This document shows positions 41,974-54,192 of a stretch of 64,000 bases of DNA, in pieces. The position numbers were made by a program, and so were the translations under genes. Position 1 is the stretch's first letter; each line of letters opens with the position of its first letter. This DNA comes from Protostelium mycophagum (lineage: Eukaryota; Evosea; Variosea; Protosteliida; Protosteliaceae), in NCBI GenBank assembly GCA_002081555.1, contig MZNV01001521.1, positions 62,001 to 126,000 of the forward strand. The letters run 5' to 3'. A model generated the notes under the pieces. The model was not told the DNA's origin and ran no database searches. It saw only the letters and a program-made list of their open reading frames with translations.

Positions 41974-42318
41974 TAAAATTTTGTTTAGAATGTAAAAGAA
42001 ACAACATCACGCTTAGTCAGTGTACACCATGACAAATGAACATTAGAGTGGGCCTGTTATCATTGAACACAAGCCATGACTATCGGTTCTATTACCTTTG
42101 GAGAGTGTAAAGAGTGCACCTGAGACTTCGTTTTGATCCATTCGGCTGAATGGAGGAAATTTCGGAAATTTTCTTTCGGTTCGGTTCCATTTCCTTGTCG
42201 ACACGTGATCAATTACCACGGTGGACTCTGAGACGTATAAAAAATGTAGACAACCTCAGGAACGGACGAAACTTATAAATCGTCATCTTCACACACAGCA
42301 CATCAATAAACGACCAGA
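41974..42318. promoter_or_regulatory. intergenic region before the PB1-UBA gene
   Basis: This 345-bp gap holds the 3' end of ABCC and the promoter of the next gene. A GAAATTTCGGAAATTTTC near-palindrome lies near 42156-42175. No coding potential is seen. Confidence 0.35.
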
Positions 42319-44601
42319 ATGTTTGCATATCATCAAGATCAAAGGATCGAAGTCTATGCTGCCGAAACTGGTGCTACAGAGACGATATCGTTCAGAGATG
42401 AATGGCCAGAATGGGATGTTCTCTCTGATCATCTTCGCAACTCTTTTCCTTGGCTGCCCGCCCGCTTCATTCTTCAAGTACATGGCGAGAGCAGTCTGAT
42501 ACCGATCTTAACACATAGAGATTGGATACGCGCGAGAAGTGAAAATCACTTTTTGAAAGCCACCATTCCACAGTTGAATTACGAGCTGTGAGTAATTATA
42601 TTTGATCACATCTTCTTACTTTGGACAGACCCATAGAAGACAAGAGTTTCAACGTAACCCCCCCCACTCTGCAGAGAATGCCTCATGAACCGACTGTAGA
42701 GAACATTCAATATTGTATCAATTACAATTCTGAGAAGACACAAAAGTACACGACTCAAGCACAAGACGTAATGGAAGAGTTGTCAACAAAGATCATGGCT
42801 CTCCGTACAGTCATCACGAACCTTGACTCCCATAGAGAGGTAATCTTTTCATGATCATCTCTTTTAAGAGTCTAAATTATTCCAGGTGTTGTCGAGACGG
42901 ATGCACCACCTCCAAACGGAATCCGACAATACACTCTTCCACGCCAAGAAGGCCCTTCGCCAAGCAGCCGTCGACCGAATGATCGCCAAGATCGAAGTCG
43001 GCATCGAACACATGATAGACAATGGACAAGAAGACATTTGCCACGAAGACTCTGAGGAAGAAGACCTCCCTGATCTCTCAATGTGGGACTCTTCTCCAGA
43101 CAGTGTACACCCTGAAGACTACGCCTTCTGGGGTCAGCTGGATTCCCAGAGCCTCCACAACCTCAGCAACAAGTTGGATCTTTCCACGCCGCCACCGCTT
43201 GCCCAGGAGGAAGAAGATGATTTGCCTGAGCTCATCTCCCCCGTGGAGGAACAGCAGAAGGAGACCGAAGAGGCAGAAGAGAGCGAGACCACGACCGTTG
43301 TAGATTCCGAGTCTGAATCCGACTCTGAAAGCAGTTACTCCTCTGAGGAATTCCACTGGTATTCGGACGACGAAGAGAACAACAAACTTGTGTGGCCCGG
43401 CTTCGAAAAACAGGAAGCACCTGCCTTCTTGACGCGCTCCGAATTAGAAGACTCTGTTTTTGAGCACAACCTCGACGAATCCAACCTCGGGATTGTGTCG
43501 GACTATTTCGGAACTTCCTCGACCTCTTCGTCGGAATCTGAACAGGAGGTTGTCTCTGTAAAATTCTTGGAACAGCCTCAGGAGATAGAGCAAGAGGTGG
43601 CAGACTCTGAAGAAGAGGTCGAAGATGACGACATGCCCAGCCTTGCAAATAGTGAGATACACGCAGTGGAGATTGTACAGCAAAAGGAGGAGGAAGAATT
43701 ACCCGAGGTTGTGACAGAGAAAGTGGAGGAGGTGCAGGAAATACCTGTCGTGGAGTTAGATGTCACGGACCCACAAGTGGTGGACATTGATATCATGGAC
43801 CCAGAAGAGACACCCGTCTGGCGCGTAGCGTGGCCTATGGACGTGAGATCAAAATGAGTCAAGGAATGATATTGACGCTTTTACAGCAGAAGGTAGAATG
43901 GTTCAAGCCAGAAATTGACTTGGACGCCTCCAATTATATGGACGACCTCAAGAGTGTGAGTTGATAGAATTACCAAGACATCCTTCTTATCAACACTAGT
44001 ATGTCGAGCAGCAAGAGGCCCAGACTGAGACTTTGGGTGAACAAAACAATGTCCCGGGTCGTGGCATAGTTCCAGTGACGAGTTTGTTGGATCAAGCCGC
44101 CGCCGCACTCCACATCAATGGTGGACTCTTAGACGCACCAAAGAAGCCTGGAATCTTCAGCTTCTTTTCGTCAATCTTTGAGCCTAAAGGTGTAAATGGA
44201 AAGATGAATGTACAGAACAGACAGGTATTGTTTATCATCTAAATGTCGTCAATAACCATCAACAGATAAATACCCTCGATGAGCTCGCCAAACAAGCCCA
44301 GAAGCAAGTCCAATCTGGCCTTGTCGCAGAGCCTCAACCCGCTTCTGTAGATAGAGAAACTGTAGATACACATCCAGTTGTAGAATTCGAGCCCGTCGTC
44401 GAACACGAGCCCCTTGTAGAGAGCCAAAACATTGAAGAACAGGCAGAGTTCCTTTCCTACCCACAACCCTCTCTATACGCCTCCTCTTTACAATTACTGA
44501 ACGAGATGGGATGGAACAACGAAAACAAGAATAGAGACTTGTTGGGAAAACACGAAGGAGACGTTTCTGAAGTGATTCGCGAGCTCCTGGACATGCATTA
44601 A
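42319..44601 (+). CDS. PB1-UBA protein with acidic middle, autophagy-receptor-like
   Basis: Residues 1-90 look like a PB1 domain (RIEVYAAETGATETISFRDEW, then RFILQVHGESSLIPILTHRDW). A coiled coil follows (EELSTKIMALRTVITNL, SRRMHHLQTES). The middle is long and very acidic with many Glu/Asp/Ser runs. The C-terminus is a UBA domain: LQLLNEMGWNNENKNRDLLGK, then GDVSEVIRELL. Several aromatic-x-x-aliphatic motifs sit next to acids, for example EDYAFWGQL, which could bind Atg8. This order recalls p62/NBR1, but no ZZ zinc finger or FW domain is seen. The function as a selective-autophagy receptor is inference. Exons join in phase, and the length is about 680 residues. Confidence 0.75.
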
Positions 44602-44757
44602 GACGAACAAACATTTATAAATATATGAATATGTAAAAGGCTCTTTTAATTAATTACATTGGCAAATCATCGGTTCGGGTTTTCTTTTTTGCAAACAAAG
44701 ACAGAGTGGGCATCGACTTGGAGATTTTCATCCTCGCTTTTTCTGGTGTTGTGGAGG

Positions 44758-47233
44758 CTATTTTTTCTCAGTGATATTTTTTGAAAATTCTAGAGTTTGC
44801 ATACGTGGAGGCGGGGACATCCCTCTTGGCATGATGATGGGCCCATTCCAGCGAGCTTGTCCCGGTGATATGGCTCTTGTTGGGAAAACTGGTACACGGG
44901 GTGGACTGTTGGGGTTCGAATGGTACGGGCTGTTGGGGATACTGATGTTCGGACTAGAAGTATAGCTATATTCACTTCGTGGTGATTCACCTCCAGAACT
45001 GTAAATGTAAATCATTTTAGAAAATTTTATTTTGTACAAGTTCTATATTTAGCGCAACTAAATACTCTCAAGAAAAGCGAATATCCATACCTTTCAGAGT
45101 AATCTGATGACGAACGAATCAAATAATTATCGTCTGTGTTGGGTGGGAGGTCCTCGTATTGCCTTGCTTTACTTTTTCTTATGCTATTGAAGACTCTTCC
45201 GAACCCACCAGTCTTGCTTCTTGGTGATCTACAACCAGTCAGATTTCTAGAGATGAATCGATGACGTCACCTGATGGGCTCTTCGGACTCTTCTTTAACC
45301 TCATCCTCTTTGTCCTCTTCCACATTTTCTGTTAAAATCTCATCTTTTTTCTTTTTACTCCAAGGGATGGTACTGTGCTTCAGCTCTGAATCGGAGTTGG
45401 TGCTGTCGATGGAGGAGTTCATCTGCACATTTAATATTTATAAATGCATAAAAATACAATTTTCTGCTAAAAAGTATTGTCGTCACCTTAAAGGATCCGA
45501 AACATGATGAATTCATAAAGGACGAGTCGTTGCTGTCCTCCGTGGGATTTTCGGCTATTTTTGTCTTCCTTTCTGCCAAAAATTCAGCTGGGTCTTTCTG
45601 CATTTACTGTACTTGTTGTTTGTTTATGTTTGATCTCTGGTGGAGGGAGGGCAGGGGTCAGCCAACACCCCTTCTCTATAGCAGTGATGACGTCACTCTT
45701 ATGTGCTGGTGTCTGAAAAGTAAAAGTCTTCTTCCCGCCGTAATATGATATATCAATTTCTAACGGATTATTCTCCATTTGTATGTCTCTGATTCAAAAT
45801 TCAAAAGGTTATTTTTGGCGGGAAAATGCTCACCTCAGATAGCCTATCAGAATAACACCACGTAAAGCGTATATCCCCGGTCTATCTTTCTTCGGCTTTC
45901 CCCACATGATGACGTCACTCAAGACCCAAAGTCTAAAATTAGATTCATGATATATGACATCACGTTCCGTCAGAATTTTTCGGTCTTGTACACTCCAATC
46001 AATATCCTGATGGTCATCATCTTCCCGCCAAATTTTTTTTCAATTTTCAAACGTACCGGTGTTTTGTCCAAAGTTGACATCAACATTTCCACTTCTGAAT
46101 AGCCTTTCTGTGTGTTGATGTAATCCATCAGCTGTGAAATCTAAGTGAAATTTCCGATATGTCTACAAACACCTTATCTACAACTTGGGTGGCTTGTTTT
46201 GTGATCTCGTGCTCTGGGTGGTCTTCTGGTGTATATCGTTGTAACTCCTGAATTCTTCAACAACTTTTCGGCGATCTTCCTTCAGAAAAATAAAATAAAA
46301 TCGTGGAAATTGCCCGAAATTCAAGTTTGGAAAATATAAATTCCAATTTGCATCTGAAATGTTCGAATGATAATCACGAAAATTTTACTTACTCTCAACA
46401 ATAATGGATATTTACAAATCCTCTGAACTAAAATCATTTATATTACATAATAATAATAATTTTCATTTTCCATTCTATGTCAGCCTCACCTGGCTTGATG
46501 AGGTAAGCACCCAAGTCTAAATTTCTACAAGTCTCTGTCTTGAGTTGAGCTTCCAGAGCAACCATGACTGGTTTATTTTTTAAACGAGCCCAAGTGGACA
46601 ATGCCGCTGGTTGATTGATGCAGTAAGTGGTGTACTCTTTGAATTTATCGATCTGAAAATGTGTCAACATGATTCTGTAACGAAAGAAACTCACATATGA
46701 TACGAATGTCTGTCCGATTAGAAATGCTCCTGTGTTCCTCTGCTGATCATCCAAAGTATTGATCATTTCCTTCGTTAACACTGTGGGACATCAGCTTTGT
46801 ACGTGATTAAGGTTTGTCTTACTTTGCAATTGTTGAACATTACAGAATATCTTGGCCATATCCTGTAAAAGTCAGATCATCGCTGACAACTCGGATTGTT
46901 GCCTCAGGTTTGCAGATGCTTTCAAAACAGGGCACATATGTCATCGTCAACACATCTAAATCAACAGAATACTCCTTTTCTGTGATAACAATCTCTCGGA
47001 CAACCTTTCTCCTCATCCGCTCTTCATCTGGCACAGCTGCACAAATGGGTATCATCATATGATGATACAGATAGATGCATACCTCCAGTTGTGTTGTTCT
47101 TGCTCACCACTCGCGGTGGCCTTCTTGGTGGAGGTGAATAAGGGCGTTGCATGCCCGCTCTAAGATCAGACAAGTTCCTCCGACCACCACAAAGAGAAAA
47201 GCCGTCACCATTGACAGCAAAAACCGTTCCCAT
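44758..47233 (-). CDS. RhoGEF with DH and PH domains
   Basis: This is a guanine-nucleotide exchange factor for Rho-family GTPases. The ATG at 47233 gives MGTVFAVNGDGFSL and a Pro/Arg stretch. The DH domain starts RMRRKVVREIVITEKEYSVD, with DMAKIFCNVQQLQ, GQTFVSYIDKFKEYTTYC, LDLGAYLIKPVQRICKYPLLL and ELQRYTPEDHPEHE. KP.QRI.KYPLLL is the DH signature. The PH domain follows with FRLWVLSDVIMWGKPK, PLEIDISYYGGKKTFTF and KSDVITAIEK. The C-terminal half is disordered, acidic, then Ser/Pro-rich with repeated NSP units. Exons join in phase except one join near 45590-45690. A 5' exon upstream of 47233 is possible. It is divergent from CSTF1. Confidence 0.86.
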
Positions 47234-47568
47234 TTCGTTTTATTCGAACGAGGAAGTGAACCGATCTTTGGCAAGGGGCTCGTCTGCATCCATCCACCAA
47301 TAATATAAAATGTTTGCCTCCAAACATTGAGTTTTTCTGAGAAACCTCCATCATGCACTTGAAAGACAGAATAATCTCTTGGTAAGAGTCACAGTGCACT
47401 GTGCCTTCTCCTTCGTAATTCAAAAACTACAACCCTCTTAAACTGAAAATGTTATCCCCGAACAGCGGTGGTCGAAAAGGTACTCCAGCGCTGTTGATGT
47501 TCCGCAGTGGGACATCGACTTACGTACATAACTGACACAGATCACATCACCTTTTACATTTCGTGGAG

Positions 47569-49847
47569 ATGAGCACGGCAGCTGCGAAGGACAAGAGATC
47601 CTTGTATCAGTTAATCATCCATCAACTGTTAGAGGATGGTTTTTCGGCAGCTGCCGCGAGCGTCAGCGAGGTGACGTTGGTACCTGTAACACAACCACCA
47701 CCACCTTCTCTATTAGGTCCTCCACCTACAAATGGACGTCTATGGAGGTTGATTCAGATGGGTTTGGACAAAGAGAGGGAGGAATTAAATCGTAAGTCCA
47801 TTTTTTGTTTCTCCAGAGTGACGAGTCAATCATCTTCTCGTCGATGGCTTCATGAGGTTTTGAAAAAACGTAGCCGGTGGTATTGCAGAGCCAGCGCCAG
47901 CTCAAGAAGAGCCTGAAGAGAATCCTTTATTTACTGAACAATTCAAGAACTTCATGGCCGAAGATCCAAAGATCCCAGGCCTCGATTTCGAGGGTGATAT
48001 TGGTCTGTATCATCATTTTTGCCTGATCATATTGAACATCTCTGAGAACATTCAGGAAGAGCACCAACACCAAGACCGGCTTACACAACAAAATTCATCA
48101 CAACACACAAGAACGCTTGTAGAGTGGCAAGGTTCAGTCCAGATGGAAGGCTTGTGGCTACTGGTTCAACAGATACATCCATTAAACTCTTGGGTAATTA
48201 CTCATCGTGCATGTGATGATGACTCTTCAAAATGATTGAAAATGACGTTTTTGGTGTGAAAATCAGCTGCCATATCAAATATAATTTCTTTTGTACTCTG
48301 CCACAGAGTCCTTAAGATATCAGTAAGAAAGTCTCTTGATGCCAAAATCCAAAAGCTATTTTCGTCAAGAAAAAATCAAGTCTGAAACACCACCATCATG
48401 AGTTTCATCACAATGAAGACAATGTCATCTCTCTGACCTCTACGAGATGTTCACAAGATGAAATGCTATAATCAAAACAAGTCAGAACATGGTGAAGATT
48501 TCGCGCCCGCCAAGCCCGTTTGGCGAACGTTCTACGATCACAACCAGCCCATAAACGATTTGGATTTTCATCCAACAGCACACGTGCTCGCTTCTTGTAG
48601 TCAAGACGAGACGGTAAAATTCTACGACTTTTCGCAGGTGAGAATTTTCTTGGATAATTCTTGTCAAAAATTGTTTATACGGCTTTGGCGAAAATCAAAA
48701 TAATGCGCAAAGAAATCAAGATTTGTACATTTCTCTATGCAGGTGGACCGCATCTGTACAGATATTCTCATTCGATTTTGTCGACAATTCAAATATTGTA
48801 CAATATATTTTGTCATCTGATGATTGTACATGACATCGATGACATCGATGATGACATGTCGACAGGCGACGATGAAGAGAGGGTTTCGATTCATACAAGA
48901 GACACACAATGTGAGGACCATCAACTTCCACCCCTCTGGTGACTACTTATTGGTCGGAACACAACAACCTACCTTGCGTCTATATGACATCTCTTCTTCA
49001 CAAGGATTTATTTCTGACCGGCCGAACGACCAACACGTGGCCGCAATAAATCAGGTGGGCGCGTTGTAGATGGTGCCTTATTTTCGGCTCTGCCGAAGTG
49101 CAATCTTCCGTGCAGAACGCGCGTAAAAATAATTTCAAATTTTGAAATATCGTTACAAAGATTTCTCACTTGAAAAGGTGAGATACAATGTGCAAGGAAG
49201 TGTCTACGTGTCATGCTCGAAAGACGGGAGCATAAAAATTTGGGACGGTGTCACCAACAGAGCTATCAAGACCATACCGAAAGCCCACAGCGGCCTCGAC
49301 GTGAGTTTTGTACAATGTCGACAACCCCGTCGACAACCGTTTTATTACGATGAAACTGACCCCATCAGGTGAACAGTGTGCAATTCAGCCGCAACAACAA
49401 GTACATCTTGTCCAGCGGAAAAGATTCGGTGTTTAAGATTTGGGACGTGTCGAGCGGCCTGCCCATCAGACAAATTGTGACGGGTCCACCGACAAAGAAC
49501 AGGTTACAAGTGTGTTTTAGCTGGAACGAGGATATGGTGAGTGTTTTATTCTATTGTAGACAATCTGTTGATTGTAGATGATCAAATGAATCGTTTTTGC
49601 AGATAAAAATCGTCAAGAATATGAGAAAAAATATTTTACTGCAAAACAAAGCTGAAAGGTGCAGATCTTGGCGAGTGAAGAGAGCACCAATTCTGTGGGA
49701 GTGTGGGACGCACGCACTGGTGAGCTCGTCCAGAAATTGACGGGTCACACAAATGTGGTCAAATGGACTGCCTCTTCACCTACTGAACCGGCGCTCATGA
49801 CGTGCAGCACAGATTTCAGGGCGAGGTTTTGGTACGATGAGAAATAA
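47569..49847 (+). CDS. CSTF1: cleavage stimulation factor subunit 1 (CstF-50)
   Basis: CSTF1 takes part in mRNA 3'-end cleavage and polyadenylation in the nucleus. The ATG at 47569 gives [19 protein letters not shown], the family's LisH-like dimerisation segment, with [12 protein letters not shown] soon after. The WD40 propeller follows: [83 protein letters not shown], and the end [35 protein letters not shown] is diagnostic for CSTF1. Exons join in phase. The intron at about 48639-48865 is long and holds a GACATCGAT tandem. Confidence 0.93.
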
Positions 49848-49918
49848 ATTGGGCGATTTGAGTACTTTATGTAGTGGTTGCGCATTCTTGCAGGCTGAAG
49901 CTTTGCGGACCTCCACAA

Positions 49919-50000
49919 GACACCTTGGCCGAGAGGTTTAAGGCGTTAGACTTGAAATCTAATATCTTCGGATGCGCAGGTTCGAACCCTGCAGGTGTCG
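49919..50000 (+). tRNA. tRNA-Ser (UGA), copy 3
   Basis: This is identical over 82 nt to the copies at 28543 and 29413, with the same acceptor, long variable arm and TGA anticodon. It lies 72 bp downstream of CSTF1. The 220 bp after it show no gene. Confidence 0.96.
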
Positions 50001-50220
50001 TATCTTTTGTAGCATTTTGCAGTGGAAAATGTCCCACAAGAAACTTCACTTCAACCACAACTCATTATTTTTTTTAAAGACATGGCAAGAATTATCCATC
50101 ACCAACCCTTTATTGGTAGAATTCTGAACAATTGGTTTTTGTTGTCTTGGGAATAATCTCGCAGTTCGTAGATCTCTGGATTGAATTTTGTAGTGCAATG
50201 AACACATTCTAACGATAAAT

Positions 50221-52306
50221 CTAAGGCGACATTCCGCAGCCTCCAGAATCTACAATGATTAGAAGTGGAGAAAGCGGCAAGATATACCTTCCAAGCCCTA
50301 GCTTTTGAGGGTGATGATATTCCACAGGTTCAATCTTCCACTGATTTTTAGGGTCATTGGGGTTCTGACCATCCCACCATAGCTCTCTCTCCTTCTTTAC
50401 TCCAAGATATCTCCCCCATCTTCTGTTTTTAAAAGAGAATACCTGGTCGCTCAATTGGTGTACCTGTTCAAATCACTTTTTGTTGTCTAGTGCAGAATTA
50501 TATATATTTATGAACCAACATTAGATGACAGATTGTTGGATCAGATTACCTCCCAATGATTTTCGTGTTCTCCTGACACGACGTGAGTGAACGGGTATTC
50601 TGTTGTCAAAAATATGGAGACGGGAAATCCTTCTAGACGCCAAAAATTGGTGGGACCTTGTGGCGGCTCCGTCATTCTTGGGGTGAAGATACGGGCTTTC
50701 GTCATGTTGAATTCTTCATCTTTGATGTGGATGAATTCAGTCAATGCCTCCGACATGATCTTATTCGTCTCATGATAATAAGCTGTAGCATTGAGTGAGG
50801 GATACTGACCACTACAACTCACATGACCAAGACATTTTTCGATCAGCAAATTCCCAAGATTTCCGGATGTACTTCTTTGTTGGCTCATGGGCCACAAATT
50901 TTCTCGCAAAGAAATGCACAGAATTGAGTATGATATCCAGATCAGAAAATCCCAAATAACATGGGCTATTTTCAGTCAGGATCCAACTGTTCTCCAAATA
51001 GAAGAGTGAAAAATACCTATTGAAAGGTCGTGCATTGGAATAAGTTCGGCAAGGGTGATTCCAATGAGTCAATAGATGGAAGGTATCGATCGCCCAATGT
51101 CTAAAGTCTGATGCCCAAAATATACTGGACCAAAACACCTCCCCTTATCAGCCCTTGTAGACTTTTCTATAATGCGTTACCTCATCAGGGTATGCTCGAG
51201 GCCAGAGGAAATCTGCCCAAGCATTTAAAACGGGAAGATGCAGCACGTGCTGAGCGAATTCATAAGGAAACATGACCCAGTTGACAGAAGGCACGACGAC
51301 AGCGTTTCCAGGAGAATGCGTCATCTTTGTACAATTGGGATCAATGCATCTAATCAATTTTGAGTTTAATCTGAGAGGATCCCCGATAGGATTATTCTAT
51401 CTTTTCGCGATTTCACCTTGCTGGAGTTCGCCAACATTTGTTCTTTGTCTTATCAGTTTCATTGAAGGCACAGATAGGGTTATAAGGACCAGCATAGGAG
51501 GCATTATAGTGAAGCGAACCAACCCAAGCTCTCCAGTACTCTGGCTTCTTAATTGGGTAAGATCCACCATCCACAAAAATAGCTTTGTGCCATTTCTTTG
51601 TATCATTGACAGCCTTTTTTAGGACCGCGAGAGTACCTTCCACTTGCGCCCAACCGGCCCACCTTCCTTTGATGCGAGTCTCACAAACCTTTCAACCATT
51701 AATCCTTCTTCAGTAATGAATATCCTTTTTTTCTCTCCCATAATTCGCATTCCAAAGCATATTTAGCGAAAAAAATTATGAAGCAGTACCTTAACATTGG
51801 AGTATGGTGCCCAATGTTTGACAACTCCATCATACATTTGATCATCGATGCCAATTTGGTCGCAGTGTATGAAAAACATATCATCAGTGTGATTCATAGC
51901 AAAGATGAACTCTTCAGCACCCAGAATGGTGTCCATGTTGTGTATCGTGAGGAGGTAAGCAATGGAAAGTCTCCCAGGTATCGTTGAATGCTGCGGAAAT
52001 TCAGCAGTGAGAGACACTTCAACCGGTGGATCAGCTTTCGTTTCTACCACCGCAGCATTTTCTGAGACAGTGACACTTGTCGCAGTCTTCTGAGGCTCAT
52101 GATTGTTCAACTGCACCTTGGATAAATCAGCTATGAGAAAGGTAAATATTCACCTCTATCAAATTGGGTATGTTGATATTTGGAAAGTTTGGAGGCATCG
52201 AGGGTGTGTTGCGCGAGTCATGTCTCACCGCGTAGAGGATGGTGTAGGCGAGCACAAAAGCGCACAATATCATGACCCTTCCTCTCATGTTGAAAGGAAT
52301 AATCAT
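50221..52306 (-). CDS. GT14-like (core-2/xylosyltransferase family) glycosyltransferase
   Basis: This is a type II membrane glycosyltransferase. The ATG at 52306 gives a short cytosolic end and a signal anchor (MILCAFVLAYTILYAV); an ATG six codons on is equally possible. The luminal stem is variable. The catalytic part has LSIAYLLTIHNMDTI, FFIHCDQIGIDDQMYDGVV, WAGWAQVEGTLAVLKKAV, KAIFVDGGSYPIKKPEYW and FPYEFAQHVLHLP, matching the branch/XYLT fold, where the last block positions the donor sugar. There are several NxT/S sites. The acceptor is unknown. Exons join in phase over most of the gene. It ends CGMSP at 50221 and is divergent from KDSR. Confidence 0.75.
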
Positions 52307-52476
52307 GAGGCTGCAGAGCTTTTTGTGTCTGTGTTGATGAATTGAGAAGCTTGTGAGCCTCTTCTTTACAACGTGGCATTTCCCAAAATTATTTGATTTC
52401 GGTCATCTTCACGATTCAGGTGCGTTTTTTTGATTAGCCCAAAAATTAGAGTAATGTGGACAGTTTCAAAGACGAA

Positions 52477-53874
52477 ATGTTCTGGAGTTTGATTCTCGTT
52501 GGGTTTATCGGGATATATGCGGTTGTTTCAAGGTTCATCTTGTGGGGAGGCCCAAAGAAGATCACCACCTTCGCGGGTAAACACGTGATCATCACAGGAG
52601 GAAGTCAAGGTCTCGGATTGTCTTTAGCGAAACAGCTCGCCTCTAGCGGTAGGGTTCTTTCACTCTTCTTCCCTAAATACACTTCAAGGCGCGAAGATTT
52701 GTATCATCGCAAGATCGCAGACCAAACTGGATGGTGCAAAGAGAGAGATTGAGAAATGTCTCAAGGGACTGGGATCCGTTCATGTTTACGCTGGTGACAT
52801 CACTGATTACAATTCCATAGAGGCAGCCTTGAACAGAGCCATGATACAAAATGGTGCACCCGATCTGCTCATTCTCAATGCGGGTGCCGCGCGAACAGGT
52901 GCGACATCTTAAGAGATCACAAAATGACAATTCAGGATATTTCATCGACATTCCCGTGAAGGAGCTGCAGAATGAGGTCATGTTAAACTATGTCGGCTGT
53001 GTGAATACCATCAAAGCCGCACTTCCACGCATGTCCGATAATAACTCAGGTGACATCGACGCCTTCTTCTAAATAATATTATTATCAACACCCTGTAGAA
53101 AAATGAAAGAAGTTACCTATAGTCTGATACCCTGATAGAAGATGACTAATATCATACAGGTCATATTTGCTTTGTCTCTTCGGCCGCAGCATTATTGCCG
53201 ATCATCGGTTATTCGAACTATAGTGCCACAAAATGTGCACAGAAAGGTGTTGTAGATTTCAAACTTAGAATTGGTCATAATTCAGATGACAATATATCTA
53301 CTTGTGTATAAACAGTTACAGGCCTCGCCGACGCCCTCCGAAACGAGCTGAAATTATACAATATAGATGTATCGATATTCTATCCAACCAACATAGCCAC
53401 AGAAGGTTTCGCAGAAGAAGAGAAGACTAAACCAGCAGAAACTAAAGAGATAGAAGGAACCGTATCCACACTCACCCCTGATCAGTGTGCCACTCATCTT
53501 GTCACTGCCTTGAGAGAAGGCAAATACACTTCCAGCACAGAGTTCTTCCCCACAGGTGAGCAAATACTCTCCTGTCATATCATGAGTGGGCAGACTCTGT
53601 TGCCATATTAAATTATCGAGAATACAAGTTCTGCGATGAGTTCAAATGGCTTCGGGTTATCAAATTTAATTATTTAATTATTTTTAATATCACAGAATAG
53701 ATTCATTTTTGAGATGACATCATTGCAGAACTGATGCGTGTGGTTTCTCAAGGGGTATCCGCGAGGAACAACATAGTTTTGGATATAATATTAGCACCTA
53801 TTGTACTCTTCATAACTCCATTTGTGCTCTGGAGCATTGACCAAGTTGTGACAAAAAAGAAATCCAAAAAATGA
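52477..53874 (+). CDS. KDSR: 3-ketodihydrosphingosine reductase
   Basis: This ER enzyme reduces 3-ketosphinganine to dihydrosphingosine with NADPH, the second step of sphingolipid synthesis. It is a short-chain dehydrogenase. An N-terminal membrane anchor (LILVGFIGIYAVVSRF) is followed by cofactor motif TGGSQGLGLSLAK, AGDITDY, LNAGAA, catalytic VSSAAALLPI and YSATK. The C-terminus has a second hydrophobic segment (LAPIVLFITPFVLW) and a lysine-rich end (KKKSKK) fit for ER retention. Six exons join in phase. The ATG at 52477 is chosen because it gives the usual anchor. The size of about 330 residues is normal. Confidence 0.93.
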
Positions 53875-54192
53875 AAAAGTACAAGTCTTCTATATTATAT
53901 GTTATATTATATTTTAATATGCTTTCTCCACAACAAATTCTACGAGGGTCAATACGTAACGTCACTTGCGAACTTCTCGAACAGAAAATATTATTTGAGA
54001 AGGATTCCTTCAGAATCAAAGTATTCAGTGTCAAATGTGGCAGACTGACAACTTTGACACTGAATTTTAAAGAAAAATGACAAAGGCGGTGATTTACCCT
54101 TCGAATAACGGTCAACACGGTTTCAACTTGATTGATTGATGATGGATAAATCCGTCTGGACAGGCGGATCGAAGTTTCATAACACTCGAGCC
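53875..54192. other. intergenic region
   Basis: AT-rich sequence follows the KDSR stop. An inverted pair (TCAGTGTCAAA around 54027 and TTTGACACTGA around 54052) could form a small hairpin. No coding potential is seen. Confidence 0.35.

Noticed and set aside
43444-43862. Minus-strand Ser/Thr-rich ORFs under the PB1-UBA gene
   Set aside because: They mirror the acidic low-complexity exon and have no splice or homology support.
48830-48865. GACATCGAT tandem as a microsatellite or regulatory array
   Set aside because: Only about three short units within a CSTF1 intron; too short to call.
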